DNA of 64,000 nucleotides, from assembly GCF_001577365.1 (NCBI RefSeq), contig NZ_CP014514.1:148903-212902 (forward strand), read 5' to 3'. The position numbers were made by a program, and so were the translations under genes. The notes beneath the pieces are model-generated. The model searched no databases. It saw nothing but the letters and a program-made list of their open reading frames with translations, and was not told the origin of the DNA. Origin of the DNA: Frondihabitans sp. PAMC 28766 (GTDB taxonomy: Bacteria > Actinomycetota > Actinomycetes > Actinomycetales > Microbacteriaceae). Positions 1 through 9,086 of this stretch are shown in pieces (position 1 is the first letter of the stretch; the number at the start of each line of letters is the position of its first letter).

Positions 1-87
1 CAGCGGGAGCTCGCTCACCGCGCCACCTGCAACGCTGCGGCTCGACGAGGCGAGTACACCGCCACCCTTGAACAGGTAGCCGCGTAA
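1..87 (+). CDS. C-terminal end of an unidentified protein (partial)
   Basis: An open frame enters from outside the window and stops at TAA 85-87, leaving only 28 residues, rich in Ala and Arg. The stop lies two bases before the ATG of the histidine phosphatase, so the two are probably co-transcribed. The fragment is too short to assign a family. Confidence 0.45.
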   Translation, partial: QRELAHRATCNAAARRGEYTATLEQVAA

Positions 88-89
88 TC

Positions 90-695
90 ATGAACACCCC
101 TGGCACCGTATGCGTGTATTTCGTCCGCCACGGCGAAACGAACTGGTCCCTGACCGGCCAGCACACCGGCCGCACCGACATCCCTCTGACCGGACCTGGT
201 CGGGAGCAGGTGACGTCGACCCGACGGCTGCTGGAGGGCATCGCGTTCACGGCAGCGTTCAGCAGTCCGATGCTGCGGGCCCGCCAAACCGGGACCCTCT
301 CGATGGTGCATCCGTCGCCCGTTATCGACCCGGACCTATCCGAATGGGATTACGGCGCCTTTGAAGGACGAACGACCCCTGACATTCGACGGGACGATCC
401 GGGATGGAACGTCTTCCGTGACGGTTGCCCCGACGGGGAGACGACAAGCGACGTCGCGGATCGTGCCGACCGCCTCATTGACCGGCTGCGCCTCCTGAGG
501 GGAAACGTCGCCCTGTTCTCCCACGGACAATTCGGCTCCGCCCTGGCGGCCCGCTGGATCGGGCTCCCGCTGGCACAAGGGCAGCACTTCCCCCTCGGCG
601 CAGCGTCAGTCAGTGTCCTCGGCTATGAACCCGGACACCCGGAAGTGCCCGTGATCAGCCTCTGGAACGACACCACCCCACTCGCCCCGCAGTGA
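90..695 (+). CDS. Histidine phosphatase family protein (phosphoglycerate mutase-like)
   Basis: This 201-residue protein is a branch-1 histidine phosphatase. The signature RHGETNW contains the phospho-accepting His14 next to Arg13. The acidic residue lies in SEWDYGAFEG (Glu85) and the second catalytic His is in LFSHGQF (His145). Family members remove phosphate from sugar phosphates or other small metabolites in the cytosol; the substrate cannot be read from sequence. The length is normal for the family and there is no signal peptide. It follows the preceding gene almost without a gap and sits in front of an ion-pumping ATPase and a sugar-phosphate HAD enzyme, which fits a role in phosphate or sugar metabolism but does not prove it. 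Confidence 0.88.
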   Translation: MNTPGTVCVYFVRHGETNWSLTGQHTGRTDIPLTGPGREQVTSTRRLLEGIAFTAAFSSPMLRARQTGTLSMVHPSPVIDPDLSEWDYGAFEGRTTPDIRRDDPGWNVFRDGCPDGETTSDVADRADRLIDRLRLLRGNVALFSHGQFGSALAARWIGLPLAQGQHFPLGAASVSVLGYEPGHPEVPVISLWNDTTPLAPQ

Positions 696-785
696 ACGTC
701 CCACGCGCCGGCCACCGTGCTATCGCCCCTCGTCTTGGCCCTGACGGCAGGATGCCCGAATTGTCGACACAGAAAAGACGAGAAC

Positions 786-3352
786 ATGACCACCGACAAA
801 GCAGCCCCTGAAAACCAGCACGCCGACCCCAAGCAGACGGCGACAGCAACCACAACACCCGAGACCGGAACCGACGACCTGAAGAACCTTCCACTGGACC
901 AGATGGAGACGAAGCTCACCTCGTCCCCGAACGGGATCAGCCAGGATGACGCCACCACACGCCTGACGACATACGGCCCCAACGAAATCACCGAGAAGAA
1001 AACCAACGCGCTCCTGAAGTTCCTGGGCTACTTCTGGGGTCCCATCCCGTGGATGATCGAAGCAGCGGTGATCCTCTCTGCCGTGCTCGCGCACTGGCCC
1101 GACTTCATCATCATCCTGGTCCTCCTTCTGGCGAACGCGATCGTCGGATTCACGGAGGAACGCCAAGCCGGTAACGCCGTCGCTGCACTCAAAGCGCAGC
1201 TGGCGGTCACGGCCACCGTGAAACGAGACGGACACTGGAGCGATCACCCCGCACGGGAACTCGTCCCCGGAGACGTCATCCGTGTCCGCCTCGGCGACAT
1301 CGTCCCCGCCGACGTGCGCCTCCTCCAGGGGGACCCGGTGCAGGTCGACCAGTCCGCACTCACCGGGGAATCCCTGCCAGTGAGCCTGAAAACGGGTGAC
1401 GCCGCCTATTCCGGATCGATCATCCGCCAGGGCGAAACCGACGGGCTCGTCTACGCCACCGGATCCGACACCTACTTCGGGGCGACCGCCCGCCTGGTGC
1501 AAGAAGCCCACAGCGTCAGCCACTTCCAAAAAGCCGTCCTCAAAATCGGCAACTACCTCATCGTCCTGGCCGTCGTCCTGGTCGCCGCGATCGTCGCCGT
1601 CGCCACGTTCCGAGGCGACCCGATCCTGACCACGGTCCAGTTCGCCCTGGTCCTGCTCGTGGCCGCGATCCCCGTCGCGATGCCGACCGTTCTCTCGGTG
1701 ACGATGGCGGTCGGGGCACGCCTGCTGGCGAAGAAGAAAGCGATCGTCACCCGGCTGTCAGCGATCGAGGAACTCGCCGGAGTGGACATTCTCTGCTCCG
1801 ACAAGACCGGCACCCTGACCCAGAACAAACTCACCCTCGGCGACCCGTTCGCCGCCCCCGGCATCGACGCCGCCGATGTGGTCCTCTTCGCAGCCCTCGC
1901 GTCCCGCGCCGAAGACAACGACACCATCGACCTCGCCGTCATCGGCGGCGTGAAAGCCGACCAGAAAATCGCGGACTACACGGTGACCAAATTCACCCCG
2001 TTCGACCCGGTGCACAAACGCACCGAAGCCGCGATTGCTCCTAAAGCCGGGGGGCGTTCACCGTCACGAAGGGCGCACCTCAAGTGATCCTGGGCATGTG
2101 CGACGACGCGACGACCGTGAAACCCGCCGTCGACAAGACAATCGCCGACTTCGCCGCCCGCGGCTTCCGCTCCCTCGGCGTCGCCCGCGCCGACACGGAC
2201 GGCAAATGGAAATTCCAAGGAGTGCTCCCCCTGTTCGACCCGCCACGCGACGACGCGAAAGAGACGATCGCGGAAGCCCGCAAGATGGGCGTCGCGATCA
2301 AAATGGTCACCGGCGACCAGCTCGCGATCGCTACCGAGACCGCCAAGAAACTCGGCCTCGGCACGAACATCCTCGAGGCATCGGCCCTGGGTGATTCCAA
2401 GCACGACGAGTCCGACGCGGTCGTCACCTCGATCGAAACGGCGGATGGTTTCGCGCAGGTGTTCCCCGAGCACAAGTTCCACATCGTCGACGTCCTGCAA
2501 AAAAGCGGACACATCGTCGGGATGACCGGCGACGGCGTCAACGACGCCCCCGCATTGAAAGAGGCAGACTGCGGCATCGCCGTCTCCGGCGCCACCGACG
2601 CAGCCAGGGCCGCCGCCGCGATCGTCCTGACGACGCCAGGCCTGTCGGTCATCATCGACGCCATCAAAGAAAGCCGCCGGATCTTCCAACGGATGAACAG
2701 CTACGCCATCTACCGCATCGCAGAAACCCTGCGCGTACTCCTATTCATGACGGCAGCGATCCTGATCTTCAACTTCTACCCGTTGACGGCGATCATGATC
2801 GTCATCCTGGCCCTGATGAACGACGGTGCGATCCTCGCCATCGCCTACGACAACGTCCGCTACAGGAACACACCCGAGAAATGGAACATGCGCCTCGTGC
2901 TCAGCATCTCCACCGTGCTGGGAATCGTCGGCCCGATCGCCGCCTTCGGGTTGTTCTTCCTCGGCGAAGAAGTCTTCCACCTCGGCCGGCCTGCCCTGCA
3001 GACGATGATGTACCTGATGCTCTCCGTCGCCGGGCACCTGACCATCTTCCTCACCCGCACCCGCGGCCCATTCTGGTCGCAGAAACCCGCCCGGATCCTC
3101 GTAATCGCGGTCTTCGGCACCCAGGCCATCGCCACCTGCTTCGCCTTGTTCGGGGTCCTCATGTCTCCGCTGGCCTGGGAATGGGTCGCCTTCGTCTGGG
3201 GGTACGCACTGGTCTGGGCAGTGATCAACGACCGCATCAAACTCCTCGCCTACCGCATCTTCGACCGACCTCAGAAACGATCAACCAGTACAGGCACCCC
3301 ACCCCCGGCCGCGGTGAAAGCCGTCAAGCCTGTTGCCGCGGTCCAGCCATGA
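786..3352 (+). pseudogene. Plasma-membrane H+-type P-type ATPase, interrupted by a frameshift
   Basis: The gene encodes a P-type cation ATPase of the IIIA (proton-efflux) type. Visible motifs are TGES in the actuator domain, the phosphorylation site DKTGTLT, and TGDGVNDAPALK in the hinge, with hydrophobic helices before and after. The reading frame breaks in a run of six G at 2049-2054. One extra G would restore a continuous protein of about 855 residues (AGGAFTVTKGAPQV across the junction). The start was placed at ATG 786, not the upstream 717, because the acidic, Pro/Thr-rich N-terminus MTTDKAAPEN fits the family. It overlaps the following HAD gene by ATGA. A real inactivation, a sequencing indel and -1 slippage are all possible; the indel is most likely. 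Confidence 0.85.
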
Positions 3353-4188
3353 CAGGGACGATGCCGGCCTCCAAGAAGATTCGCGCGGCACCGGGAAGAA
3401 ACGCGTCCGTGGGACTCGCATCCACGATCCGAGGATGCCTTTTCGATCTCGACGGTGTCTTGACCGACACCGCCCGGCTGCACGCCGCCGCCTGGAAAGA
3501 CACGTTCGACCCGTTTCTCCTGAACCATGCGCGACGCACCGGCGTGCCCTTCGTGCCCTTCGACGCGATCACCGACTACGACCGCTACGTCGACGGAAAA
3601 CCTCGAGAGGACGGAATCCGCTCCTTTCTCGCCTCGCGACGAATCGTTCTGCCCGACAGCGACCCGGACGACTCCGCGGGCATCGAGACCGTCGAGGGGT
3701 TGAGCCGGCAAAAGAACCAACTGCTTCTACCGCGCCTGAAACTCGGCTCCCGCTCTTATCCCGGATCCGAGGCCTACCTTCGCGCCCTCGCGACCACAGG
3801 CTTGCCCTGTGCGGTGGTGTCCTCGAGCACGAACTGCCTCACCGTCCTTACTGCGACCGGACTCGAGCACTTCTTCTCGGTCCGCGTCGACGGAATCACC
3901 GCGCACCAAGAGCACCTGGCCGGCAAACCCGCACCCGACACCTTCCTGTTCGCCGCGAGGCACCTTGATCTCGACCCCACCGAATGTGTGATCTACGAGG
4001 ACGCCCTCGCCGGTGTCGCTGCCGGTCGCGCCGGACGATTCGGTCAAATAATCGGCGTCGACCGCGTCGGCCAGGCAGCCGCCCTGCGGGCAGCAGGCGC
4101 GACCACCGTCGTCTCCGACCTCGCACAGCTCCTAACCCCTCAAAATGCCGGCCCACAAGCACGCCGCGTCGCTCTTCCTGCGCAATAA
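3349..4188 (+). CDS. HAD-superfamily hydrolase, beta-phosphoglucomutase-like
   Basis: This 279-residue cytosolic HAD enzyme has motif I as CLFDLDGVLTD (nucleophile Asp and acid/base Asp), a motif II Ser in AVVSSSTN, the motif III Lys in AGKPAPD and the acidic motif IV in VIYEDALAG. A helical cap lies between motifs I and II. It most resembles beta-phosphoglucomutases, which interconvert beta-glucose-1-phosphate and glucose-6-phosphate, often beside maltose or trehalose phosphorylases. No such phosphorylase is in the window, so the substrate stays open. The start ATG at 3349 overlaps the stop of the ATPase gene (ATGA), which indicates translational coupling. A second ATG at 3361 is a possible alternative. 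Confidence 0.8.
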   Translation: MTGTMPASKKIRAAPGRNASVGLASTIRGCLFDLDGVLTDTARLHAAAWKDTFDPFLLNHARRTGVPFVPFDAITDYDRYVDGKPREDGIRSFLASRRIVLPDSDPDDSAGIETVEGLSRQKNQLLLPRLKLGSRSYPGSEAYLRALATTGLPCAVVSSSTNCLTVLTATGLEHFFSVRVDGITAHQEHLAGKPAPDTFLFAARHLDLDPTECVIYEDALAGVAAGRAGRFGQIIGVDRVGQAAALRAAGATTVVSDLAQLLTPQNAGPQARRVALPAQ

Positions 4189-4240
4189 ATACCCCTGTCG
4201 ACCGTCGCAAGATGGCCGACACCAACGAAAGGACCACATA

Positions 4241-4684
4241 GTGACCTCCACCGATCGCGGCAACCTCATCAGGCTCAAAGACACCGACGAAACCATCGAC
4301 ACAGCCGATCAGGACATTCGAGGACGACACGTCCTGGACAAACACGGTAAAGACCTGGGAAAGATCGATGCGCTGTTCATCGACGATGCGGAACAACGAG
4401 TGCGATTCCTCGAAGTAGCGACCGGCGGGTTCCTGGGAATCGGCAAGGACAAATCCCTCATCCCCGTGGACACCATCACGCATGTCGACCCGGAGAGAGT
4501 CCATCTCAACCAGACCAGCGACACCGTGGCAGGGGCACCGACCTACGATCCTGGTCTCATGGAAAAGCCGAGTGAATTCTACGAGAACACCTACGGGTAC
4601 TACGGCGTCTTACCGTTTTGGGGCATCGGATACGCCTACCCGTCATATTCGCGAACGTCGGGCGAGGACCCGCGGCGAGCCTAG
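4241..4684 (+). CDS. PRC-barrel domain protein
   Basis: The 147-residue protein has a PRC-barrel in its first ~90 residues: GRHVLDKHGKDLGKIDALFID is followed by RFLEVATGGFLGIGK and a SLIPVDTI strand. The C-terminal ~50 residues are rich in Tyr, Gly and Pro and look disordered. PRC-barrel proteins of this size are common in actinobacterial stress loci; their ligand is usually unknown. The start was placed at GTG 4241 because GAAAGGA lies just upstream; a longer frame begins at 4145 but would overlap the HAD gene in a non-conserved stretch. Confidence 0.75.
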   Translation: MTSTDRGNLIRLKDTDETIDTADQDIRGRHVLDKHGKDLGKIDALFIDDAEQRVRFLEVATGGFLGIGKDKSLIPVDTITHVDPERVHLNQTSDTVAGAPTYDPGLMEKPSEFYENTYGYYGVLPFWGIGYAYPSYSRTSGEDPRRA

Positions 4685-5286
4685 GACGCCCCGACCCCCC
4701 GAGGCAGCAGGGCTGGGCCCGGGGAGCCAAACCTCGACCGAGCTGTGCTCGATGGACGAGACCCGGATCCGTTCGCGCGATCCTGGTGGTGTCCGATCTT
4801 GCGGCGTCGTTGCGCGGCCGTCAAGGGCGCTTCGATCAGGCGGAAGCGGCGCTCTCCGCTTCATCCCTCAGGGATCGATCGAACACGCAGAGTCTCCAGG
4901 CCAGCCGGCACCTTGGAGGATCAGGCCAACGGTGGTCGAGCTGCTCCGCGCGGGTCACTTGGGTAAGTTGCGCTTGTTTCATGGAGTTCCTCCCTCTTTA
5001 TGGCGACTGCGAACAAGGCACCCAGCCCGGTAGGCCGATCCTGGTGGCCGAGACGTGGAAGCGCCTCGCGCCAATCGCACCTCCAAGGGCGATGACTTGG
5101 ATGTGACGGCTTGAGACGGTGTATGGCAACGTCGGGGTCGTCGTCGATGGACCTTCTGGTCTCGAGGGTTGGGATCGGCGGAGAGAGCGTTTCTTGAGGT
5201 GCTTTGAGACCAGTCGAGCCGGTGAGCTGAGTTCCCGGCAGAGTGCAATGACCCCCTTTCGTCCTGATGAGCGACTTTATGGCGTG
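4685..5286. other. Intergenic stretch without a recognisable gene
   Basis: About 600 bases separate the PRC-barrel gene from the convergent MFS gene. The open frames here are Arg- and Pro-rich shadows without family resemblance on either strand. I saw no transposase remnant, strong hairpin or copy of the DevR-type box. Confidence 0.5.
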
Positions 5287-6912
5287 TTACTCCTGGGTGG
5301 CGAGCAGGTGGGTGACGGTAGGCGCCCCGGTGGCCAAGAGCGCGGCTGCGTTGAGTAGCGCCCGGTCGTAGCCGGTGAGCCGGATGCGGTGCTGCTGCAG
5401 GTGTTCCCGCCATGAGCCGACGTCGAACACCTCGATGAAGCTGTCGGCGCTGTTGCGGTCGATGTAGAGCTCCCAGTGTCGGGCGCCGGTGCGCCGGCGG
5501 CTGGCTTCGACGAGTTCCATCTGGTCGCGGAACTCGACGTGCCGTTCGAAAGGGACTTCCCACCGGGCCAGTACGAGGGTCGACGCGTCGTCGATGTCCG
5601 TCATCTGCCCATCGAGAATCCCGAGCGGCTGAGTGATGGGAAGGAGCGCCTCGGATCGGTCGGCGTTTTCGGAGCGTGCGAGGGGCCAGAGTAGATAGCT
5701 CGCCGCAACCAGGAGGAGAATGCCGCCTGCTGTCAAGTCAACAGCCGGCGTTCCTGTCGCCTGAGCAATGGCTCCGGCCACAGCCGCTCCCGCGGCCGTG
5801 CCTCCGAAGAAGATCATCTGGTAGGTCGACAGGCCTCTCGCGCGAACCCAGGCGGGCAGGAACGCTTGGACGGCGCCGCTGAGGCTGACGACCACCGCGA
5901 TCCAGGCGATTCCTGTGACGACGAGCACGACTGTCGTCACGACGAAGGAGGTGGAGAGGGCGACACTCATTGACCCGAGACCGAACACCGCTGTCCCGAA
6001 GGCGACGGTCGCGCTGAGGCCGATCACCTTTCGGATGACGGGCAGGAGGAACGCGCCAGAGATCGACCCGAGGCCGAGGGCGGCGAGCAGAAGTCCGTAG
6101 CCATCGGATCCCAGGGACAGGCGGTCGCTCGCGATCAGTGGCAGGAGCGCCCACAGCGCGTTCGCGGGCACGATGAACACGGCCAGACGGATGAACAGGT
6201 TGCGGACGACGGCCGAGTTGATGACGTAGCGCACCCCGGCACGGGTCGCGTCAGAGAATGGCTCCGGCTGGTGCGTCGGACTTTTGTATCCGCGCCAGCG
6301 CAGCAACACGACGAGGAATACCGAGCTGGAGAGGACGTTCAGCGCGAACACGAAACCGATGCCGAACTGACTGATCGCGATGCCCGCCAGGGCGGGTCCG
6401 ATGGCGCGGGCGATGTTGACGCCGATCGCGCTGGCGGAAGCCGATGCGGGGATCATCGGTCGGGGGACGAGATCGGGTACGAGGGCTTGATAGGCAGGTA
6501 TCTGGAGGACGTCGCCGGCTCCAATCATGAATGTCAAGCTCAGAAGCAGCGCCGGCGTCATGGAGTCGAGCATGGTGAGGACGAACAGGACCGTTCCGAC
6601 ACCGACCTGGAAGAACTGGACTGCGATCAGCACGCGACGCCGGTCGAGGAACTCAGCGATCACTCCCGCAGGAAGACCCAGGATGAGGAAGGGGACCGCC
6701 GCAGCCGCGGAGACGAGCGCGACGAGCAGAGTTGAGTCGGCTCGCCCGATGAGCAGCCACTGCGCCCCGACTGTCTGCATCCAGCCGCCGACGTCGCCGA
6801 CGATCGCGGCGATCCAGAGCGCGCGGAAGAGCGGGATCCGCAGTGGCGCGAGTGGTGAGGTGCTGGTCGGTGTTGGGGCGATGATCAGCGGATGTCCAGG
6901 TGGCGCGGGCAT
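5287..6912 (-). CDS. MFS transporter of the MFS_3 type with C-terminal cytosolic domain
   Basis: The 541-residue protein has about ten to twelve hydrophobic helices in residues ~25-415, opening with LRIPLFRALWIAAIVGDVGGW as in the MFS_3/EntS-like exporter group. A soluble tail of ~110 residues follows (LARWEVPFERHVEFRDQM onward) and resembles the ferredoxin-like domain often fused to these transporters. It probably exports a small molecule across the inner membrane; the substrate is unknown. Its ATG overlaps the stop of the alcohol dehydrogenase gene by one base (TGATG), so the two form an operon transcribed from the dehydrogenase side. Confidence 0.85.
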   Translation of the reverse strand: MPAPPGHPLIIAPTPTSTSPLAPLRIPLFRALWIAAIVGDVGGWMQTVGAQWLLIGRADSTLLVALVSAAAAVPFLILGLPAGVIAEFLDRRRVLIAVQFFQVGVGTVLFVLTMLDSMTPALLLSLTFMIGAGDVLQIPAYQALVPDLVPRPMIPASASASAIGVNIARAIGPALAGIAISQFGIGFVFALNVLSSSVFLVVLLRWRGYKSPTHQPEPFSDATRAGVRYVINSAVVRNLFIRLAVFIVPANALWALLPLIASDRLSLGSDGYGLLLAALGLGSISGAFLLPVIRKVIGLSATVAFGTAVFGLGSMSVALSTSFVVTTVVLVVTGIAWIAVVVSLSGAVQAFLPAWVRARGLSTYQMIFFGGTAAGAAVAGAIAQATGTPAVDLTAGGILLLVAASYLLWPLARSENADRSEALLPITQPLGILDGQMTDIDDASTLVLARWEVPFERHVEFRDQMELVEASRRRTGARHWELYIDRNSADSFIEVFDVGSWREHLQQHRIRLTGYDRALLNAAALLATGAPTVTHLLATQE

Positions 6913-7943
6913 CAGGGGCGCGGCGTCGCAATCACGAGCGACCCGGAGGCGCGACCCGCCCTGAGGTCGTCGAGTGCCACGGAGACGTCACTGAAGGAGT
7001 AGGTCGTCACGTGCGGCCGGAGGGGGAGCTGGCGTGCAAGGCGGAGAAAGGCATCCCCGTCCGAACGCGTGTTGGCCGTGACTGAGCGGAGGTCCCGCTC
7101 GTGGAAGAGGCTCGCCTCGTAGTCGAGGGCAGGGATGTCGCTGAGGTGGATGCCTGCGAGGACGACGGTTCCGCCCGGGGCCGTTGCTGACAGAGCCTGT
7201 GGCACGATCGGGCCGGCCGGGGCGAAGACGATCGCCGCATCGAGCGGCTCGGGCGGGACTGCGCTCTCATCGCCGACGAAGGTGGATTTCTGAGTGCGCG
7301 CGAGGGCCTGGTTGTCGTCGCCGCGGGTGACGACGTAGATCTGAGCGCCCGCGGCGGACGCCATTTGGGCCACGAGGTGCGCGCTGGAACCGTAGCCGTA
7401 GAGCCCTAGCCGACCACCCGGTGGGAGGTTCGCGCGCTGAAGAGCCCGGTAGCCGATGATGCCCGCGCACAGAAGCGGCGCCGTCTCGACGGGATCGACG
7501 TCCGCTGGGAGCGGGTACACGTAGGCCGCGGGGGCGGTCATGTATTCGGCGAACCCGCCGTCGAAGTCCCAGCCGGTGAATCGTGCGACAGGGCAGAGGT
7601 TCTCGCTCCCGGACCTGCACCACTGGCACACCCCGCAAGTGCTTCGAAGCCAGGCGACGCCGACGAGGTCGCCGACTTCTAACCCGGGAGCACCGTCGCC
7701 GACTTCCAACCCGGGAACACCGTCGCCGAGTCCCGCAATGCGACCGACGACCTGATGCCCAGGAATGACGCCTGGCCGGTGCTCGTCGAGATCGCCGTCG
7801 ATGACATGAAGATCCGTTCGACATACCCCGCACGCGATCACCTCGATCAGGATCTCGCCGCGGGCGGGTGCGGGACGTTCCTCCTCGACCAGCTGCACGG
7901 TATGCGAGGTACGGGCGGATCGCCAGGCTCTCATGGTCACCAC
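6912..7943 (-). CDS. Zinc-binding alcohol dehydrogenase family protein
   Basis: This is a medium-chain dehydrogenase of 343 residues. The catalytic-zinc Cys lies in ACGVCRTDLH, the GHQVVGR motif follows, and the structural-zinc cysteines are in CGVCQWCRSGSENLC. The Rossmann fold carries GLYGYGSSAHL, slightly off the usual GxGxxG. It should oxidise or reduce an alcohol/aldehyde with NAD(P)H. A nine-residue tandem duplication (GLEVGDG repeated) sits in the catalytic domain and reflects a 27-bp repeat in the DNA. The start was placed at GTG 7943 because GGAAGGA lies seven bases upstream; ATG three codons in is an alternative. It heads an operon with the MFS transporter and has no DevR-type box. 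Confidence 0.85.
   Translation of the reverse strand: MVTMRAWRSARTSHTVQLVEEERPAPARGEILIEVIACGVCRTDLHVIDGDLDEHRPGVIPGHQVVGRIAGLGDGVPGLEVGDGAPGLEVGDLVGVAWLRSTCGVCQWCRSGSENLCPVARFTGWDFDGGFAEYMTAPAAYVYPLPADVDPVETAPLLCAGIIGYRALQRANLPPGGRLGLYGYGSSAHLVAQMASAAGAQIYVVTRGDDNQALARTQKSTFVGDESAVPPEPLDAAIVFAPAGPIVPQALSATAPGGTVVLAGIHLSDIPALDYEASLFHERDLRSVTANTRSDGDAFLRLARQLPLRPHVTTYSFSDVSVALDDLRAGRASGSLVIATPRP
7668..7730. repeat. 27-bp in-frame tandem duplication inside the alcohol dehydrogenase gene
   Basis: Units 7668-7694 and 7695-7721 differ at two positions, and a partial third unit (GTCGCCGAG) follows. The repeat adds nine residues to the encoded protein without breaking the frame. Confidence 0.85.
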
Positions 7944-7970
7944 GCGGGGTTCCTTCCATCGGTAAATGAG

Positions 7971-8004
7971 GGCATCGGCGGCAGTTAGGGCTACCGCCGA
8001 TGCC
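7971..8004 (-). terminator. Hairpin after the universal stress protein gene
   Basis: An 11-bp perfect stem (GGCATCGGCGG with CCGCCGATGCC) encloses a 12-base loop, 18 bases past the stop of the stress protein gene. No clear U-tract is present, so termination is inferred from position and stem strength. Confidence 0.5.
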
Positions 8005-8021
8005 GGGCCGTGGCGGAGAGG

Positions 8022-8933
8022 TCACGCCGGGTCAGGAGACATGTTGTCTCTATCGATGCTCGCTTCTCCCGGTCTGCTCGTGAAGGGTCGAAAGTCCCGG
8101 GGCGGTGCCAGAAGCGCGGTCGGCGCGGGGACGGCGAGAAGCAACCCTCGTCGCAATCGCTCCCCGCGATGCGGTTGTCGCGGATCGTCCTCGAGGACGA
8201 CGAGAGAGCAGCCGACGCTGAGGTGGCGGAACGACTCCACCGGCTCGCCCCGAAGAATGCAGTTACTTACCTGGACTACCGCTTTTTCGGACCTGAGGCT
8301 GGCGGCGAGATCGGTCAGGATCGATTGCAGAAACGTCTCGTGCTCACGCCGGTGCACCGACTCGTCCTGGACAGCGACGAGGCGCAGGCCGACGCCGAGC
8401 AGTATGGCCTGCCTGCTCGCCCAGTCGGCACTTCTCGCGGATACTCCGTTGGGCGTGACGATCAGAAGCACGTCTCCGTGGGCCGCCGCGGACGGGACGA
8501 CGACGGTGGATCGGACACCCCGGGCCCACAGCCGTTCGGCCAGCGACGTGATCACGAGACGCGGTTCGGCCCCCGATCCCACCACGACCAGGTCCGCCGA
8601 ATCCGCTCTCGTGCTGAAGCTCTCGACGATTTCACCCACAACGACATCGGCAAGCACCGTCGTGTCGGGCAGCGAAGCGCGCGCGTCGCCTGCGGCTGTC
8701 GCCAGCTCAGCCCGGCGCTCTTCCTCCCAGCGTCGATGAGCCCTCTTCGCGGGCACCGCGAGCAGCAGTTCGAGCCTCGACGTCTCGGGCGAAAACCCCC
8801 GGCAGCGCGTCGCCGCCCACGCGAGGGCAGCGACCGAGGTGGGAGACCCATCGAAAGCCACAAGAGTGAGGTCTCCGTCTTTCGGGTCGGTGGACTCGGG
8901 CTGGATCGTCGGATTCGATTGTCGTCGGTTCAT
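8022..8933 (-). CDS. Universal stress protein, two tandem Usp domains
   Basis: The 303-residue protein holds two Usp folds. The first opens with LTLVAFDGSPTSVAALAWA and ends with a VVVVPSAA strand; the second starts near residue 165 (DVLLIVTPNGVSARSADWA) and ends PTALLAPP. The nucleotide-binding glycines are degenerate (VVVGSGAEPRL), so ATP binding is doubtful. Tandem Usp proteins are a hallmark of DevR/DosR regulons, where they act in redox or dormancy adaptation. A DevR-type box lies 54 bases upstream (8987-9000) with a -10-like CAGGCT at the expected spacing, which supports control by the DevRS pair in this window. Confidence 0.85.
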   Translation of the reverse strand: MNRRQSNPTIQPESTDPKDGDLTLVAFDGSPTSVAALAWAATRCRGFSPETSRLELLLAVPAKRAHRRWEEERRAELATAAGDARASLPDTTVLADVVVGEIVESFSTRADSADLVVVGSGAEPRLVITSLAERLWARGVRSTVVVPSAAAHGDVLLIVTPNGVSARSADWASRQAILLGVGLRLVAVQDESVHRREHETFLQSILTDLAASLRSEKAVVQVSNCILRGEPVESFRHLSVGCSLVVLEDDPRQPHRGERLRRGLLLAVPAPTALLAPPRDFRPFTSRPGEASIDRDNMSPDPA

Positions 8934-8986
8934 GGCTGGCTCCTCCTCGAGGAGTGAAGCCTGGCACCCGCTCGTGCCGCGCCCCA

Positions 8987-9000
8987 GAGCACAAGGTCCT
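8987..9000 (-). promoter_or_regulatory. DevR-type box for the universal stress protein gene
   Basis: On the minus strand the site reads AGGACCTTGTGCTC, and CAGGCT (xAnnnT) follows 24 bases after its end. It is the mirror image of the box at 9036-9049; both arms extend as AGAGCACAAGGTCC and its complement. Confidence 0.7.
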
Positions 9001-9035
9001 CCCGACTGGGCTAAGCCTCACGCGACCACGAACAG

Positions 9036-9049
9036 GGGACCTTGTGCTC
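9036..9049 (+). promoter_or_regulatory. DevR-type box for the membrane protein gene
   Basis: The site reads GGGACCTTGTGCTC; the -10-like GAGACT begins 24 bases after its end (9073-9078) and ATG 9087 follows 38 bases after it. Confidence 0.75.
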
Positions 9050-9086
9050 TAGATGGTGCCCGGTCCGAGGCCGAGACTCAGCAGCT

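Noticed and set aside
2046..2055. Programmed -1 frameshift in the P-type ATPase gene
   Set aside because: The G6 run could slip to the right frame, but ATPases of this family are not known to use slippage, and similar one-base defects occur in many genes here.
5119..5358. Small plus-strand gene in the 4.7-5.3 kb gap
   Set aside because: Runs into the MFS gene in antisense, with no motif or ribosome-binding site.
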